A stretch of 64,000 nt of DNA from Streptomyces sp. CB09001 (GTDB lineage Bacteria; Actinomycetota; Actinomycetes; Streptomycetales; Streptomycetaceae), in NCBI RefSeq assembly GCF_003369795.1, contig NZ_CP026730.1:1550001-1614000 (forward strand), given 5' to 3'. This document shows, piece by piece, positions 1 through 9,806 of this stretch; positions within the stretch are counted from its first letter, which is position 1; each line of letters starts with the position of its first letter. Made by a program: the position numbers and the translations under genes. Under the pieces are notes generated by a model. The model saw nothing but the letters and a program-made list of their open reading frames with translations. It ran no database searches and had not been told where the DNA came from.

Positions 1-206
1 TTGGGTGCCGCGTCCTGGTCGCGGTTCTCCGCGACGTGGCGCACCCCGAGTTCCGAGAGAATGCGCACATCGTCCGCCGGGTAGGTCTTGGTGACCACGA
101 TGAGGGTCACGTCCTCCCGCGGGCGTCCGGCGGCCGCACACGCGGCGGTGATGCGCTCTTCCACTTTCGCCAGGTTCGCGGCGAGTTCGTGCTTACGGTC
201 CGTCAT
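1..206 (-). CDS. YggS/PLPBP-family pyridoxal-phosphate homeostasis protein (N-terminal 68 residues only)
   Basis: The ATG at 206 opens a frame that runs off the left edge, so only the N-terminus is present. It reads MTDRKHELAANLAKVEERI and continues into VTLIVVTKTYPADDVRIL; the lysine of VTKT is the PLP-binding lysine of the YggS/PROSC family. These proteins buffer PLP in the cytoplasm and lie beside ylmD and sepF downstream of ftsZ in many Gram-positive bacteria. It starts 6 bp after the ylmD stop, so it is probably cotranscribed. Family identity is strong; nothing can be said about the missing C-terminal part. Confidence 0.88.
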   Translation of the reverse strand, partial: MTDRKHELAANLAKVEERITAACAAAGRPREDVTLIVVTKTYPADDVRILSELGVRHVAENRDQDAAP

Positions 207-212
207 GCCCCA

Positions 213-941
213 TCAGTCCAGCCACACATAGCCCGCGAGCCGCCCGGTGGTGCGGTCGCGTCGGTACGAGAAGTGGTCCGCCGACTCCCGGGTGCACACC
301 GGCGACCGCGCCCGGTCGTGCACCCCGAGGCGCTCGAGCTGCGCGTGCACTCCGGCGCTCACGTCGAGGGCCGGAGTGCCCCAGCTGGTCTCGGCGTACG
401 CCGCCGGCTCGACGGCGGCCACCTCGGCGCGCATCTCCTCGGGCACCTCGTAGCACCGGCCGCACACGGCGGGCCCGGTGCGGGCCACGATCCTGGCCGG
501 GTCCGCGCCGAGTTCGGTCATGGCCCGTACGGCGGCGGTCACGACCCCGGCGACCAGTCCGGGCCGGCCCGCGTGGGCCGCGGCGGCGACACCGGAGACC
601 GGGTCGGCGAGCAGGACGGGCACGCAGTCGGCGGTGAGGACGGCGAGGGCGAGGCCGCGTTCGGCGGTGACGACGGCGTCGACCCGCGGGACCGGCCGGT
701 CCCCCCAAGGTGCGTCGACCACGGCGACGTCGGCCCCGTGCACCTGGTTCATCCAGACCACCCGGGACGGGTCGACCCCCAGTGACTTGGCCGCCAGCTC
801 CCGGTTGGCCGTGACGGCGCCGGGGTCGTCGCCGACCGCGCCGCCGAGGTTGAGCTCCTCGTACGGAACGGCGCTCACTCCGCCCCACCTGTCGGTGAAG
901 CCGAAGTGCGCGCCGTTCACGGTGTCGCGCTGTCCTATCAC
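213..941 (-). CDS. ylmD: YlmD/YfiH multicopper-oxidase-like protein (peptidoglycan editing factor PgeF family)
   Basis: This 242-residue protein has the family's zinc-site residues: His68 in NQVHGADV, Cys106 in TADCVPVL and His123 in AHAGRPG. Relatives are purine nucleoside phosphorylase/adenosine deaminase-like enzymes; in Escherichia coli the homologue YfiH removes misincorporated residues from peptidoglycan precursors. It starts at a GTG overlapping the ftsZ stop (GTGA, 938-941), which indicates translational coupling. The position directly after ftsZ is conserved in actinobacteria and firmicutes. The family call is firm; which activity matters in this organism is inference. Confidence 0.9.
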   Translation of the reverse strand: MIGQRDTVNGAHFGFTDRWGGVSAVPYEELNLGGAVGDDPGAVTANRELAAKSLGVDPSRVVWMNQVHGADVAVVDAPWGDRPVPRVDAVVTAERGLALAVLTADCVPVLLADPVSGVAAAAHAGRPGLVAGVVTAAVRAMTELGADPARIVARTGPAVCGRCYEVPEEMRAEVAAVEPAAYAETSWGTPALDVSAGVHAQLERLGVHDRARSPVCTRESADHFSYRRDRTTGRLAGYVWLD

Positions 942-2137
942 TTCAGGAAGTCCGGCACGTCCAGTTCCTCGGCCGCGCTGTCCGAGTAGGTCCGCGACGG
1001 CGGAACCGGCGGCGGGGAGACCGGCAGGTCGGCGACCGGCTCCGGCGCGGGCGCCTGCTCCGGCTCCTCCTTCGGCTTGACGCTGCCGAGCGAGCCGAAG
1101 GACGGGCGGCTCTCGGACGGCCGGGCCGGGGTGGGCTCCTCGCGCTTGGCCGAGGAGGACCCGAGGACGTTGTCCCGCTTGGACGGCGGCTGCCCCCCGT
1201 CGAAGCCGGCCGCGATCACGGTGACCCGCACCTCGTCGCCGAGGGCGTCGTCGATGACCGCGCCGAAGATGATGTTGGCCTCGGGGTGGGCGGCCTCGCT
1301 GACCAGCTGGGCGGCCTCGTTGATCTCGAACAGGCCGAGGTCCGAGCCGCCGGAGATGGAGAGCAGCACGCCGCGGGCGCCGTCGATGGACGCCTCGAGC
1401 AGCGGCGAGGAGATCGCCATCTCTGCGGCGGCCACCGCACGGTCGTCGCCGCGGGCCGAGCCGATGCCCATGAGGGCCGAACCCGCCTCGGACATGACCG
1501 ACTTCACGTCGGCGAAGTCCAGGTTGATCAGGCCGGGGGTGGTGATGAGGTCGGTGATGCCCTGCACACCGGACAGCAGCACCTGGTCGGCGGACTTGAA
1601 CGCGTCGAGCACGCTGACCTGGCGGTCCGAGATGGACAGCAGCCGGTCGTTGGGGATGACGATGAGGGTGTCGACCTCTTCACGGAGTTCCGCGATGCCG
1701 TCCTCGGCCTGGTTGGCCCGGCGCCGTCCCTCGAAGGTGAACGGGCGGGTGACCACGCCGATGGTGAGGGCGCCCAGCGAGCGGGCGATGTTGGCCACGA
1801 CGGGCGCGCCGCCGGTGCCGGTGCCGCCGCCTTCACCGGCTGTCACGAAGACCATGTCGGCCCCCTTGAGGACCTCCTCGATCTCCTCGCGGTGGTCCTC
1901 GGCGGCCTTGCGGCCGACGGCCGGGTTGGCTCCGGCGCCGAGTCCGCGGGTGAGTTCGCGGCCGACGTCGAGCTTGACGTCGGCGTCGCTCATCAACAGC
2001 GCCTGTGCGTCGGTGTTGATGGCGATGAACTCGACGCCCTTGAGACCGACCTCGATCATCCGGTTGATGGCATTGACACCACCGCCGCCGACACCGATGA
2101 CTTTGATGACTGCGAGGTAGTTCTGCGGTGCTGCCAC
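938..2137 (-). CDS. ftsZ: Cell division protein FtsZ
   Basis: FtsZ is the tubulin-like GTPase that builds the Z-rings used for vegetative cross-walls and the ladder of sporulation septa. The 399-residue protein has the nucleotide-binding start [15 protein letters not shown], the tubulin signature GGGTGTG at residues 103-109, the T7 loop NLDFADV, an acidic proline-rich linker, and the C-terminal tail DVPDFLK that binds partners such as SepF. It starts at GTG 2137, 8 nt after AGAGG. The 285-bp upstream gap is large for this cluster and fits separate, developmentally controlled ftsZ promoters. Confidence 0.99.
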   Translation of the reverse strand: MAAPQNYLAVIKVIGVGGGGVNAINRMIEVGLKGVEFIAINTDAQALLMSDADVKLDVGRELTRGLGAGANPAVGRKAAEDHREEIEEVLKGADMVFVTAGEGGGTGTGGAPVVANIARSLGALTIGVVTRPFTFEGRRRANQAEDGIAELREEVDTLIVIPNDRLLSISDRQVSVLDAFKSADQVLLSGVQGITDLITTPGLINLDFADVKSVMSEAGSALMGIGSARGDDRAVAAAEMAISSPLLEASIDGARGVLLSISGGSDLGLFEINEAAQLVSEAAHPEANIIFGAVIDDALGDEVRVTVIAAGFDGGQPPSKRDNVLGSSSAKREEPTPARPSESRPSFGSLGSVKPKEEPEQAPAPEPVADLPVSPPPVPPSRTYSDSAAEELDVPDFLK

Positions 2138-2425
2138 GTCGAAGGCCTCTCGCCTCGAGTTACGTGTCGCCCGACCGCCGAAGCACTGATGCCCCCGCGA
2201 TCCGACGACTGATGCCGATTGGGACGGTCCGTAGCGCCGACCCGAACCCTAACGCTGAAGTTTAGGGTTACCAGTGTGTCTGTTCCTTGGACTCTTCCGA
2301 ACAGGACACTAAGTCGACAAGTGGCGCACGTTCAACGAACACGCCGAACCTCCCGTTTTTCTTTTCACCCTATGTGATCAGCCGTAGCGCTGCCCAACCA
2401 GGGTGCTGGCCTGCGCGTATACCCG
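2138..2425 (-). promoter_or_regulatory. ftsQ-ftsZ intergenic control region with inverted repeat and GACAC motifs
   Basis: This is the only gene-free gap of this size inside the dcw cluster. It contains a perfect inverted repeat AACCCTAA (2245-2252) / TTAGGGTT (2262-2269) with a 9-nt spacer, and two GACAC pentamers in opposite orientation (2305-2309 on plus, 2276-2280 on minus). GACAC is the reported core of the sporulation regulator WhiA, and ftsZ is a reported WhiA/WhiB target. Streptomyces ftsZ is known to have several promoters in this gap; I cannot place their start sites from sequence alone. Confidence 0.6.
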
Positions 2426-3220
2426 TCAACTCCCGGATGACGCCGGGGCGGTGGGGACACTCACGTCGAAGTGCCGCGCGCCGGGCGTCGCTTTCATGAG
2501 CGCGGTGAGTGCGCGGGCTTTCTGCACACCCTGCTCACCGCTCCCCCACGACACGGTCCGCTCTCCGCTCAACTCCAGCGAGATGTCGTCGTAGGAACGG
2601 ACCTTGACGAGCCGTGTGTCCCGGGCGACCTTGCCGGGGAGCCGGCCGGCCACCCGGACCGCCTCGCGCACCAGGCGGTCGTCGTCGAAGCGGCGCAGGC
2701 TCGCCGCGGCCGAGCCGGAACGGGCCGGTTCCAATTCCAGCGTGGGCACGCCTTTCGGGGGCTTGGAAACCGTGGCGAAACGGACGCCTTCATCGTCCAC
2801 TTCCACGAAGTTTCGGCCCTTTTGCACAATCAGGACCGGAGTACGCTCCGTCACTTTCAGTCCGATTCCGTGCGGCCAGGAACGCTCCACGCCGACCTCG
2901 TCAATGCGGGGCAGTTTCCGGCGCAGTCGGGCCTCGACCGCCTCCGTGTCGACCGAGATCAGCGGGTCCCCGACCGGCACGTCGGCGGCCTCGCGCACCT
3001 GCGCGGGCGTCAGGACGTTCGTCCCCGAGACCGACACCCGCTCCAGGCGCGTCCAGTTCGAGCCGTAGAGCACCCAGACGGTGCCGCCCGCGACGAGCAC
3101 GAGCGCCACGGCGAGGATGATGATCGTACGAAGGCGGGGCGGGCGGAACCGGCGTGCCGGGGGCGGGCCGGACGACTCCTGCTGGCGTGCACCGCGCTCG
3201 GCGGTGGTCGGTCCGGCCAC
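2426..3220 (-). CDS. ftsQ: Cell division protein FtsQ/DivIB
   Basis: FtsQ is a bitopic divisome protein that links FtsL/DivIC and the septal synthase to the ring. The 264-residue product has a basic, proline-rich cytoplasmic N-terminus, one membrane helix (IIILAVALVLVAGGTVWVLY) and an extracellular POTRA domain beginning LERVSVSGTNVLTPAQVREA. The GTG at 3220 was chosen because it gives the usual family length and follows AGGGGA closely; the frame stays open much further upstream through murG, but that part is a shadow. It starts 26 bp after murG. Confidence 0.95.
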   Translation of the reverse strand: MAGPTTAERGARQQESSGPPPARRFRPPRLRTIIILAVALVLVAGGTVWVLYGSNWTRLERVSVSGTNVLTPAQVREAADVPVGDPLISVDTEAVEARLRRKLPRIDEVGVERSWPHGIGLKVTERTPVLIVQKGRNFVEVDDEGVRFATVSKPPKGVPTLELEPARSGSAAASLRRFDDDRLVREAVRVAGRLPGKVARDTRLVKVRSYDDISLELSGERTVSWGSGEQGVQKARALTALMKATPGARHFDVSVPTAPASSGS

Positions 3221-3246
3221 GCTCCCCTGCCTTCCGTCAGACGTGT

Positions 3247-4341
3247 CTAGCGGCGCGCACGGGCGGCGATCGCCTCGTACACCATGCCGACGAGGAGGTC
3301 GTCGGCGTCCCGGCGGCCGAACTCGGCGGCGGCGCGGGACATCTCGTACAGCCGGTGCGGGTCGGCGAGCACGGGCAGGACGTTCTGCTGGAGCCACTCG
3401 GGCGTGAGGTCCGCGTCGTCGACCAGCAGTCCGCCGCCGGCCTTGACCACCGGCTGGGCGTTGAGCCGCTGTTCGCCGTTGCCGATGGGCAGCGGGACGT
3501 AGGCGGCCGGGAGCCCGACGGCGGAGAGTTCGGCGACGGTCATCGCGCCCGCGCGGCAGAGCATCATGTCGGCGGCGGCGTACGCGAGGTCCATCCGGTC
3601 CAGATAACTTACCGGGATGTACGGGGGCATTCCCGGCATCTGGTGGACCTGCGGCAGTTCGTTCTTGGGTCCGACCGCGTGCAGGATCTGGATCCCGGCC
3701 TGCTGGAGCCAGGGCGCGACCTGCTGGATGACCTCGTTGAGCCGGCGGGCGCCCTGCGAGCCGCCGGTGACCAGCAGCGTCGGCAGGTTGGGGTCGAGCC
3801 CGAACATCGCGCGGGCCTCGGGACGCGCGGCGGCCCGGTCGAGGGTGGCGATGGAGCGGCGCAGCGGGATGCCGATGTAGCGGGAGTTGCGCAGCTTGCT
3901 GTCGGGAGTGGAGACGGCGACCTGGGCGGCGTAGCGCGAGCCGATCTTGTTGGCCAGGCCGGGGCGGGCGTTGGCCTCGTGGACGACGATCGGCACGCCG
4001 AGCCGCTTGGCCGCGAGGTAGGCGGGCAGCGCCACGTAGCCGCCGAAGCCGGCCACGGCGTCCGCCTTGGTGCGCTCCAGGATCTGCTCGGCGGCCTTGA
4101 TGGTGCCGCGCAGCCGGCCCGGGACGGTGATCAGCTCGGGGGTGGGCTTGCGCGGCAGCGGCACGGCCGGGATCAGCGCCAGCTCGTAACCCCGCTCGGG
4201 CACCAGGCGGGTCTCCAGGCCGCGTTCCGTGCCCAGGGCCGTGATCCCCACGGTCGGATCCTGCCTGCGCAGGGCGTCCGCGAGGGCGAGCGCGGGCTCG
4301 ATGTGGCCCGCGGTTCCTCCGCCGGCGAGTACGACATGCAC
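3247..4341 (-). CDS. murG: UDP-GlcNAc:undecaprenyl-PP-MurNAc-pentapeptide GlcNAc transferase MurG
   Basis: MurG converts lipid I to lipid II on the inner face of the membrane. The 364-residue protein has the N-terminal glycine loop [20 protein letters not shown], the GYV.LPAY..K segment, and the donor-site region [26 protein letters not shown] typical of GT28 enzymes. The start is a GTG at 4341, directly followed by CAT GTC. It lies 6 bp after ftsW, so the two are almost certainly on one transcript. Length and motifs are complete. Confidence 0.97.
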   Translation of the reverse strand: MHVVLAGGGTAGHIEPALALADALRRQDPTVGITALGTERGLETRLVPERGYELALIPAVPLPRKPTPELITVPGRLRGTIKAAEQILERTKADAVAGFGGYVALPAYLAAKRLGVPIVVHEANARPGLANKIGSRYAAQVAVSTPDSKLRNSRYIGIPLRRSIATLDRAAARPEARAMFGLDPNLPTLLVTGGSQGARRLNEVIQQVAPWLQQAGIQILHAVGPKNELPQVHQMPGMPPYIPVSYLDRMDLAYAAADMMLCRAGAMTVAELSAVGLPAAYVPLPIGNGEQRLNAQPVVKAGGGLLVDDADLTPEWLQQNVLPVLADPHRLYEMSRAAAEFGRRDADDLLVGMVYEAIAARARR

Positions 4342-4347
4342 CGAAAT

Positions 4348-5718
4348 TCACCGCTCTCCGGACGAGCGCGCCGCCGAGGCGCGCCGTCGCATCGTGTTCC
4401 AACTCCCAGGGCTCCGCTTGGCCGCGGGTCCCCTGGCTCCCCGCTTTCTACCAAAGCGAGGTTGCCGCAACGCAAGCGCCGCCCGCGCACCGGGTTCGTC
4501 ACGCGCGAAGGCGATCAGCAGACCGATGGCGAACATGGTCGGCAACAGGGCGGAACCCCCGTAGGAGAACAGCGGGAGCGGGACACCGGCGATCGGGAGC
4601 AGCCCGAGGACCGCACCGATGTTGATCACGGCCTGGGCCGTGATCCAGGTGGTCACGCCTCCCGCGGCATACCTCACGAAGGGGTCCTCCGTGCGTCCGG
4701 CCACGCGGATACCCGCATAGCCTAGAGCCGCGAACAGGGCGAGCACCGACAGCGTCCCCGCCAGGCCCAGTTCCTCACCGGTGACGGCGAAGATGAAGTC
4801 GGTGTGCGCTTCGGGGAGTTGACCCCATTTCTCCACACTGGCACCGAGCCCGGAGCCGAACAGCCCGCCGGAGGCGAGGGCGTAGATGCCGTGCACGGCC
4901 TGCCAGCAGGAGTCGCCGGGGCCCGGGTCGGTGGCACCGAGGCAGTTGAGCCGGGCCATCCGGTTCGCGCTGGTCTTGATGAGGATGAAGCCGAGCAGCA
5001 GGGCGATCGAGAGCACGCCCGCGAACAGCCGGGTGGGCGCGCCGGCCAGCCACAGCAGGCCGAACAGGATCGCCGTGAGGATGATCGCGGTGCCCATGTC
5101 CCCGCCGATCATGATCAGCCCGAGCAGCATGAACGCGGCGGGCACCAGCGGCACCAGCATGTGCTTCCACTGGGTCAGCAGCTTCTTGTCGTGCTTGCGG
5201 GCGAGCAGGTCCGCGCCCCAGAGCACCAGGGCCAGCTTGCCGAACTCGCTGGGCTGGATCTGGAAGGAGCCGCCCAGCGAGATCCAGTTCTGGTTGCCGT
5301 TGACCGCGACTCCTATCCCCGGCACCTGGACCAGGATCATCAGGAAGACGGCACCGGCGAGGATCGGATAGGCCAGCGCCCGGTGCAGTTTGACCGGCAT
5401 CCTCATCGCGGCGACCAGGAGACCCGCTCCGATGAGCGCCGCGAGGGCCTGCTTGCGGAAGAAGTACGAGCCGGGCAGCGACAGCTGGAGCGCGGTGATC
5501 TGGGACGCCGAGTAGACCATCACGAGGCCGAGCACGGTGATCAGCAGGCTGCCGCCGAAAATCAGGTAGTACGCGGTCAGCGGCCGGTCCCAGGCGCGGC
5601 GCAGCCGGTGGTAGAGGCCGAGCACGCCGTTCTCGTGTCCCGGTCCCGGTGTGGCCGGTCGCTTGACGGTCCGCTGCACGGGCGGACGTCCGGTGCGGCT
5701 CTGGGGACTACCGGGCAT
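4348..5718 (-). CDS. ftsW: Septal SEDS glycosyltransferase FtsW
   Basis: FtsW is the SEDS-family polymerase that makes septal glycan from lipid II together with FtsI. About ten hydrophobic segments follow a roughly 45-residue basic N-terminus, and the SEDS signatures are present (HTDFIFAVTGEELGLAG, PLPLFSYGGSALLPTM). A GTG at 5721 immediately precedes the ATG at 5718; GGAGG ends only 2 nt before the GTG and 5 nt before the ATG, so I take the ATG (456 aa). The C-terminal tail is long and basic. murG follows after 6 bp. Confidence 0.96.
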   Translation of the reverse strand: MPGSPQSRTGRPPVQRTVKRPATPGPGHENGVLGLYHRLRRAWDRPLTAYYLIFGGSLLITVLGLVMVYSASQITALQLSLPGSYFFRKQALAALIGAGLLVAAMRMPVKLHRALAYPILAGAVFLMILVQVPGIGVAVNGNQNWISLGGSFQIQPSEFGKLALVLWGADLLARKHDKKLLTQWKHMLVPLVPAAFMLLGLIMIGGDMGTAIILTAILFGLLWLAGAPTRLFAGVLSIALLLGFILIKTSANRMARLNCLGATDPGPGDSCWQAVHGIYALASGGLFGSGLGASVEKWGQLPEAHTDFIFAVTGEELGLAGTLSVLALFAALGYAGIRVAGRTEDPFVRYAAGGVTTWITAQAVINIGAVLGLLPIAGVPLPLFSYGGSALLPTMFAIGLLIAFARDEPGARAALALRQPRFGRKRGARGPAAKRSPGSWNTMRRRASAARSSGER

Positions 5719-5795
5719 CACGGCCTCCGCTGTACGTCGGCATGGACCGTCCCACGCGTCCTCCCGAGTTCATCCGGCGGCAGGAGGCGGCCGGG

Positions 5796-7238
5796 TCAGG
5801 CGCCGAGTTCGCGAACGGCCTGCGCGAACGCGTCACCGCGCTGGTTGTAGTTGGTGAACATGTCCATGGAGGCGCAGGCCGGGGCCAGCAGCACCGTGTC
5901 GCCGGGCCGGGCGAGCCCCCGCGCCTCCTGAACGGCCTGGAGCATCGCACCAGTGTCGGTCCGGTCGAGGTCGACCACGGGTACTTCGGGGGCGTGTCGC
6001 GCCAGGGCTTCACGGATCAGCGCGCGGTCGGCGCCGATGAGGACGGCGCCGCGCAGCCGCTTCGCCGCGCCCGTGACCAGTTCGTCGAAGGTCGCGCCCT
6101 TGGCCAGCCCGCCGGCGATCCACACGATCGACTCGTAGGCCGCCAAGGACGCCTCGGTGGCGTGGGTGTTGGTGGCCTTGGAGTCGTCCACGTAGGCCAC
6201 GCCGTCCACGTCGGCGACGTGCGCGATGCGGTGGGCGTCCGGTGTGAAGGCCCGCAGTCCGTCCCGTACGGCGGCGGCGGGGACGCCGAAGGCGCGGGCG
6301 AGGCCCGCGGCGGCAAGGGCGTTGGCGATGTTGTGCGGGGCCGGCGGGTTGACGTCGGAGACCTCGGCCAGCTCCTGGGCGTTCTTGTGCCGGTCCTCGA
6401 CGAAGGCGCGGTCGACCAGGAGGCCCTCCACGACCCCGAGTTGGGAGGGGCCGGGGGTGCCGAGGGTGAAGCCGACGGCCCGACAGCCCTCCTCGACGTC
6501 GGCGGCGCGGACCAGCTCCTCGGTCGCCCTGTCCGCGACGTTGTAGACGCAGGCGACGCGATTGCCCTCGTAGATACGCCCCTTGTCGGCGGCGTAGGCC
6601 TCCATGGAGCCGTGCCAGTCGAGATGGTCCGGGGCGAGGTTGAGCACGGCCGCGGAGTGGGCGCGCAGGGAGGGCGCCCAGTGGAGCTGGTAGCTGGACA
6701 GCTCCACGGCGAGGACGTCGTACTCCTCCTCGCCGGTGACCACGTCCAGCAGGGAGACCCCGATGTTGCCCACGGCGGCGGTACGCAGACCTGCCGCCTT
6801 CAGGATCGACGCGAGCATCTGGACGGTGGTGGTCTTGCCGTTGGTGCCGGTGACGGCCAGCCAGGGCGCGGGCTTCCGGCCGTCCAGGCCGCGCAGCCGC
6901 CAGGCCAGCTCCACGTCGCCCCAGACCGGGACGCCGGCCTGCCCGGCCGCCGTGAACAGCGGCTTGGTGGGCTTCCAGCCCGGTGCGGTGACGATCAGCT
7001 CGGTGCCTTCGGGCAGGGTGTCGCCGTCGCCGAGGCGCACGGCGACCCCGAGCGACTCCAGCTCCGCCGCCTGCGTCCGGGCCCGCTCGTCGTCGCCGTC
7101 GTTCACGACGGTGACGTGTGCGCCGAGACCGTGCAGCACCTTGGCCGCCGGGACGCCGGAGACGCCGAGCCCGGCGACGGTGACGTGCTTGCCGCTGAAT
7201 TCCGAAGGCACCGAGGAGGTCACTTGTCCGTTGCCCAT
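5796..7238 (-). CDS. murD: UDP-N-acetylmuramoylalanine--D-glutamate ligase MurD
   Basis: MurD adds D-glutamate to UDP-MurNAc-L-Ala. It has an N-terminal Rossmann motif ([17 protein letters not shown]), the Mur-ligase ATP loop [13 protein letters not shown], and the conserved [19 protein letters not shown] stretch. The ATG at 7238 lies inside the mraY end (480 aa). A GTG at 7223, forming a GTGA overlap with the mraY stop, is an equally plausible start (475 aa); neither has a good ribosome site. No residues are missing. Confidence 0.95.
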   Translation of the reverse strand: MGNGQVTSSVPSEFSGKHVTVAGLGVSGVPAAKVLHGLGAHVTVVNDGDDERARTQAAELESLGVAVRLGDGDTLPEGTELIVTAPGWKPTKPLFTAAGQAGVPVWGDVELAWRLRGLDGRKPAPWLAVTGTNGKTTTVQMLASILKAAGLRTAAVGNIGVSLLDVVTGEEEYDVLAVELSSYQLHWAPSLRAHSAAVLNLAPDHLDWHGSMEAYAADKGRIYEGNRVACVYNVADRATEELVRAADVEEGCRAVGFTLGTPGPSQLGVVEGLLVDRAFVEDRHKNAQELAEVSDVNPPAPHNIANALAAAGLARAFGVPAAAVRDGLRAFTPDAHRIAHVADVDGVAYVDDSKATNTHATEASLAAYESIVWIAGGLAKGATFDELVTGAAKRLRGAVLIGADRALIREALARHAPEVPVVDLDRTDTGAMLQAVQEARGLARPGDTVLLAPACASMDMFTNYNQRGDAFAQAVRELGA

Positions 7239-8314
7239 CCCGCGTAGAAGAGGCCGAGTCCGACGATCACACAGATGCCCTGGATGATCCAGAAACGGAC
7301 CACGACAAGGACCTCGGACCAGCCTTTGAGTTCGAAGTGGTGCTGGAGTGGCGCCATCCGGAAGACCCGCTTGCCGGTGAGGCGGAAGGAGCCGACCTGG
7401 ATGACCACCGACATGGTGATCAGGACGAACAGGCCGCCGAGGATGGCCATCAGCAGTTCGGTGCGCGAGCAGATCGCCAGACCCGCGAGCACACCGCCGA
7501 GCGCGAGCGAACCGGTGTCGCCCATGAAGATCTTGGCCGGCGAGGTGTTCCACCACAGGAAGCCGAGGCAGGCGCCCATCAGCGCGGACGCGACCACCGC
7601 GAGGTCGAGCGGGTCTCTCACCTCGTAGCAGGCGCCCGGGTTGGTCAGGGTCAGCGCGTTGGCGCAGGACTCCTGGAACTGCCAGACGCCGATGAAGGTG
7701 TAGGCGCCGAAGACCAGGACGGAGGCGCCGGTGGCCAGGCCGTCCAGGCCGTCGGTCAGGTTCACGCCGTTCGACATCGCGAGGATCATGAACAGCGCCC
7801 AGATGACGAACAGCACCGGGCCGATGGTCCAGCCGAAGTCGGTGATGAACGACAGCTTCGTGGACGCCGGGGTGTTGCCCCGGTTGTCCGCGAACTGCAG
7901 GGCGAGCACCGCGAAGGCGATGCCGACGGTCAGCTGGCCGATCATCTTCGCCCTGGCCCGCAGGCCCAGCGAACGCCGCTTGACGATCTTGATGTAGTCG
8001 TCGAGGAAGCCGACCAGGCCCATGCCCACCATCAGGCCGAGCACCAGCAGACCGGAGAAGGTCGGCCCCGCGTCGATGTCCGGGTCCAGATAACTGGTGA
8101 TGCCCTTGGCCAGGAAGTACGCGGCGACCGTGGCGAAGATGAAGGCGATGCCGCCCATGGTCGGCGTACCGCGCTTGCTGGCGTGCTCGCGCGGTCCGTC
8201 GTCGCGGATGTACTGGCCGTAGCCCTTGCGGGCGAGCAGCTTGATCAGCAGCGGGGTGCCGACCAGGGTCAGGAAGAGGCCAATGACTCCTGCGAACAGG
8301 ATCTGCTTCATCAT
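7220..8314 (-). CDS. mraY: Phospho-N-acetylmuramoyl-pentapeptide transferase MraY
   Basis: MraY is the integral membrane enzyme that transfers phospho-MurNAc-pentapeptide to undecaprenyl phosphate, making lipid I. The 364-residue protein has ten predicted membrane spans and the family motifs [30 protein letters not shown] (catalytic Asp region) and [15 protein letters not shown]. The start ATG at 8314 overlaps the murF stop as ATGATGA (an in-frame ATG also follows at 8311), indicating coupled translation. Motifs and length are standard. Confidence 0.98.
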   Translation of the reverse strand: MMKQILFAGVIGLFLTLVGTPLLIKLLARKGYGQYIRDDGPREHASKRGTPTMGGIAFIFATVAAYFLAKGITSYLDPDIDAGPTFSGLLVLGLMVGMGLVGFLDDYIKIVKRRSLGLRARAKMIGQLTVGIAFAVLALQFADNRGNTPASTKLSFITDFGWTIGPVLFVIWALFMILAMSNGVNLTDGLDGLATGASVLVFGAYTFIGVWQFQESCANALTLTNPGACYEVRDPLDLAVVASALMGACLGFLWWNTSPAKIFMGDTGSLALGGVLAGLAICSRTELLMAILGGLFVLITMSVVIQVGSFRLTGKRVFRMAPLQHHFELKGWSEVLVVVRFWIIQGICVIVGLGLFYAGWATDK

Positions 8315-9726
8315 CGGGCGGCAACCTCACCCTCGGTGCCGGTCTCGAGCAGCGCCGTGGCGACGCTCTCCAGACCCACCGAACGGGACGCCTTCACGAG
8401 CACGACGTCCCCTGGGCGCAACTCGCTGCGCAACAGGTCGACCGCCGCCTGTGCGTCGGACACGTGCACCGACTCCTCACCCCACGAACCCTCGTTATAT
8501 GCGCCCAGTTGCAGCCATTGGGCTTCCCTGCCCCCGACCGCGACGAGCTTGCTGACGTTGAGCCGGACGGCGAGCCGTCCGACCGCGTCGTGCTCGGCGA
8601 GCGCCTCGTCCCCGAGCTCGGCCATCTTGCCGAGCACCGCCCACGTACGACGCCCCTTGCCGATGGCCACGAGGGCACGCAGCGCGGCCTTCGTGGACTC
8701 GGGGTTCGCGTTGTAGGCGTCGTTGACGACCGTCACGCCGTCCGGGCGCTCGGTGACCTCCATCCGCCAGCGGGAGAGGGAGCCCGCCTCGGAGAGCGCG
8801 GTGGCGATCTCGTCTGCGGACATGCCCAACTCGTGGGCGACGGCGGCCGCGGCGAGCGCGTTCGACACGTGGTGCTCACCGTACAGGCGCATGGTCACAT
8901 CGCTTGCACCGGAGGGTGTGTGAAGGCTGAAGGAAGGCTGTCCGGTGTCCGTGAGTCGCACGTTCTCGGCGGACACGTCCGCTTCGCCGGACTCTCCGAA
9001 AAGGATCACCTTCGCCTTCGTTCGGGCGGCCATGGCCCGTACGAGCGGGTCGTCCGCGTTGAGGATCGCGGCGCCGCCCTCCTCGGCCGGCGGCAGCGCC
9101 TCCACGAGCTCGCCCTTGGCCTGGGCGATCTGCTCCCGGCCGCCGAACTCGCCGATGTGCGCGGAACCGACGTTGAGGACGAGACCGATCTTCGGCGGGG
9201 TGAGTTCCGTGAGGTACCGGATGTGTCCGATGCCGCGGGCGCCCATCTCCAGGACGAGGAACCTGGTCTCGTCGGTGGCGGTGAGCGCGGTGAGCGGCAG
9301 CCCGATCTCGTTGTTGAGGGAGCCGGGCGTGAACACCGTGGGCGCCTTGCGGCGCAGTACCTGGGCGATCAGGTCCTTGGTGCTGGTCTTGCCGGCCGAC
9401 CCGGTGAGGGCCACGAGGGTGGTGCCCAGGCGTCGCACGACGTGCCGGGCGAGGGCGCCGAGGGCGGCCTGGACGTCGTCCACGACGATCGCGGGCACGC
9501 CGACGGGGCGGGAGCCGAGAACGGCCACCGCACCCGCTTCGACGACCTGCGCGGCGAAGTCGTGGCCGTCCACCCGTTCGCCGACGAAGGCGACGAAGAG
9601 GCTGCCGGGCCCCGCTTCCCGGGAGTCCCGGACGACCGGCCCGGTGACCTCGGCGGACGCGTCCGGTATGTCGTGCATCCGCCCGCCGACGACTTCTGCG
9701 ATCTCGGCGAGTGAGAGGGTGATCAC
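8311..9726 (-). CDS. murF: UDP-MurNAc-tripeptide--D-alanyl-D-alanine ligase MurF
   Basis: MurF adds D-Ala-D-Ala to the UDP-MurNAc-tripeptide. The 471-residue protein shows the three-domain Mur-ligase layout: an N-terminal substrate domain ([18 protein letters not shown]), the ATP loop [15 protein letters not shown], and the conserved [15 protein letters not shown] segment of MurF. The start is a GTG at 9726, 7 nt downstream of GGGGA. A 73-bp gap with small repeats separates it from murE, and it overlaps mraY at the other end. Confidence 0.97.
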   Translation of the reverse strand: MITLSLAEIAEVVGGRMHDIPDASAEVTGPVVRDSREAGPGSLFVAFVGERVDGHDFAAQVVEAGAVAVLGSRPVGVPAIVVDDVQAALGALARHVVRRLGTTLVALTGSAGKTSTKDLIAQVLRRKAPTVFTPGSLNNEIGLPLTALTATDETRFLVLEMGARGIGHIRYLTELTPPKIGLVLNVGSAHIGEFGGREQIAQAKGELVEALPPAEEGGAAILNADDPLVRAMAARTKAKVILFGESGEADVSAENVRLTDTGQPSFSLHTPSGASDVTMRLYGEHHVSNALAAAAVAHELGMSADEIATALSEAGSLSRWRMEVTERPDGVTVVNDAYNANPESTKAALRALVAIGKGRRTWAVLGKMAELGDEALAEHDAVGRLAVRLNVSKLVAVGGREAQWLQLGAYNEGSWGEESVHVSDAQAAVDLLRSELRPGDVVLVKASRSVGLESVATALLETGTEGEVAAR

Positions 9727-9760
9727 AAGTTCGTCCCCTGGATCAGGATCAGGATCGGCT

Positions 9761-9806
9761 GGATCGTTCGGGATCTCGTCCCTCGGATCATTCGGGATTT
9801 CATCCC
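9761..9806. repeat. Imperfect 22-bp direct repeat between murE and murF
   Basis: Two 22-bp units (9761-9782 and 9785-9806) begin GGATC.TTCGGGAT and differ at three positions, with a 24-bp period. The right-hand copy runs through the murE stop codon (9800-9802). A short run of GGATCA units (about 9740-9757) lies just beside them. This looks like local duplication rather than an operator. Confidence 0.75.

Noticed and set aside
36..785. Long plus-strand open frame opposite ylmD/yggS
   Set aside because: It is antisense to well-conserved genes; its Arg/Gly/His-rich sequence is a GC-frame shadow.
3154..4725. 523-codon plus-strand frame opposite murG/ftsW
   Set aside because: Low-complexity Gly/Val/Asp/Arg translation, antisense to two essential genes with perfect motifs.
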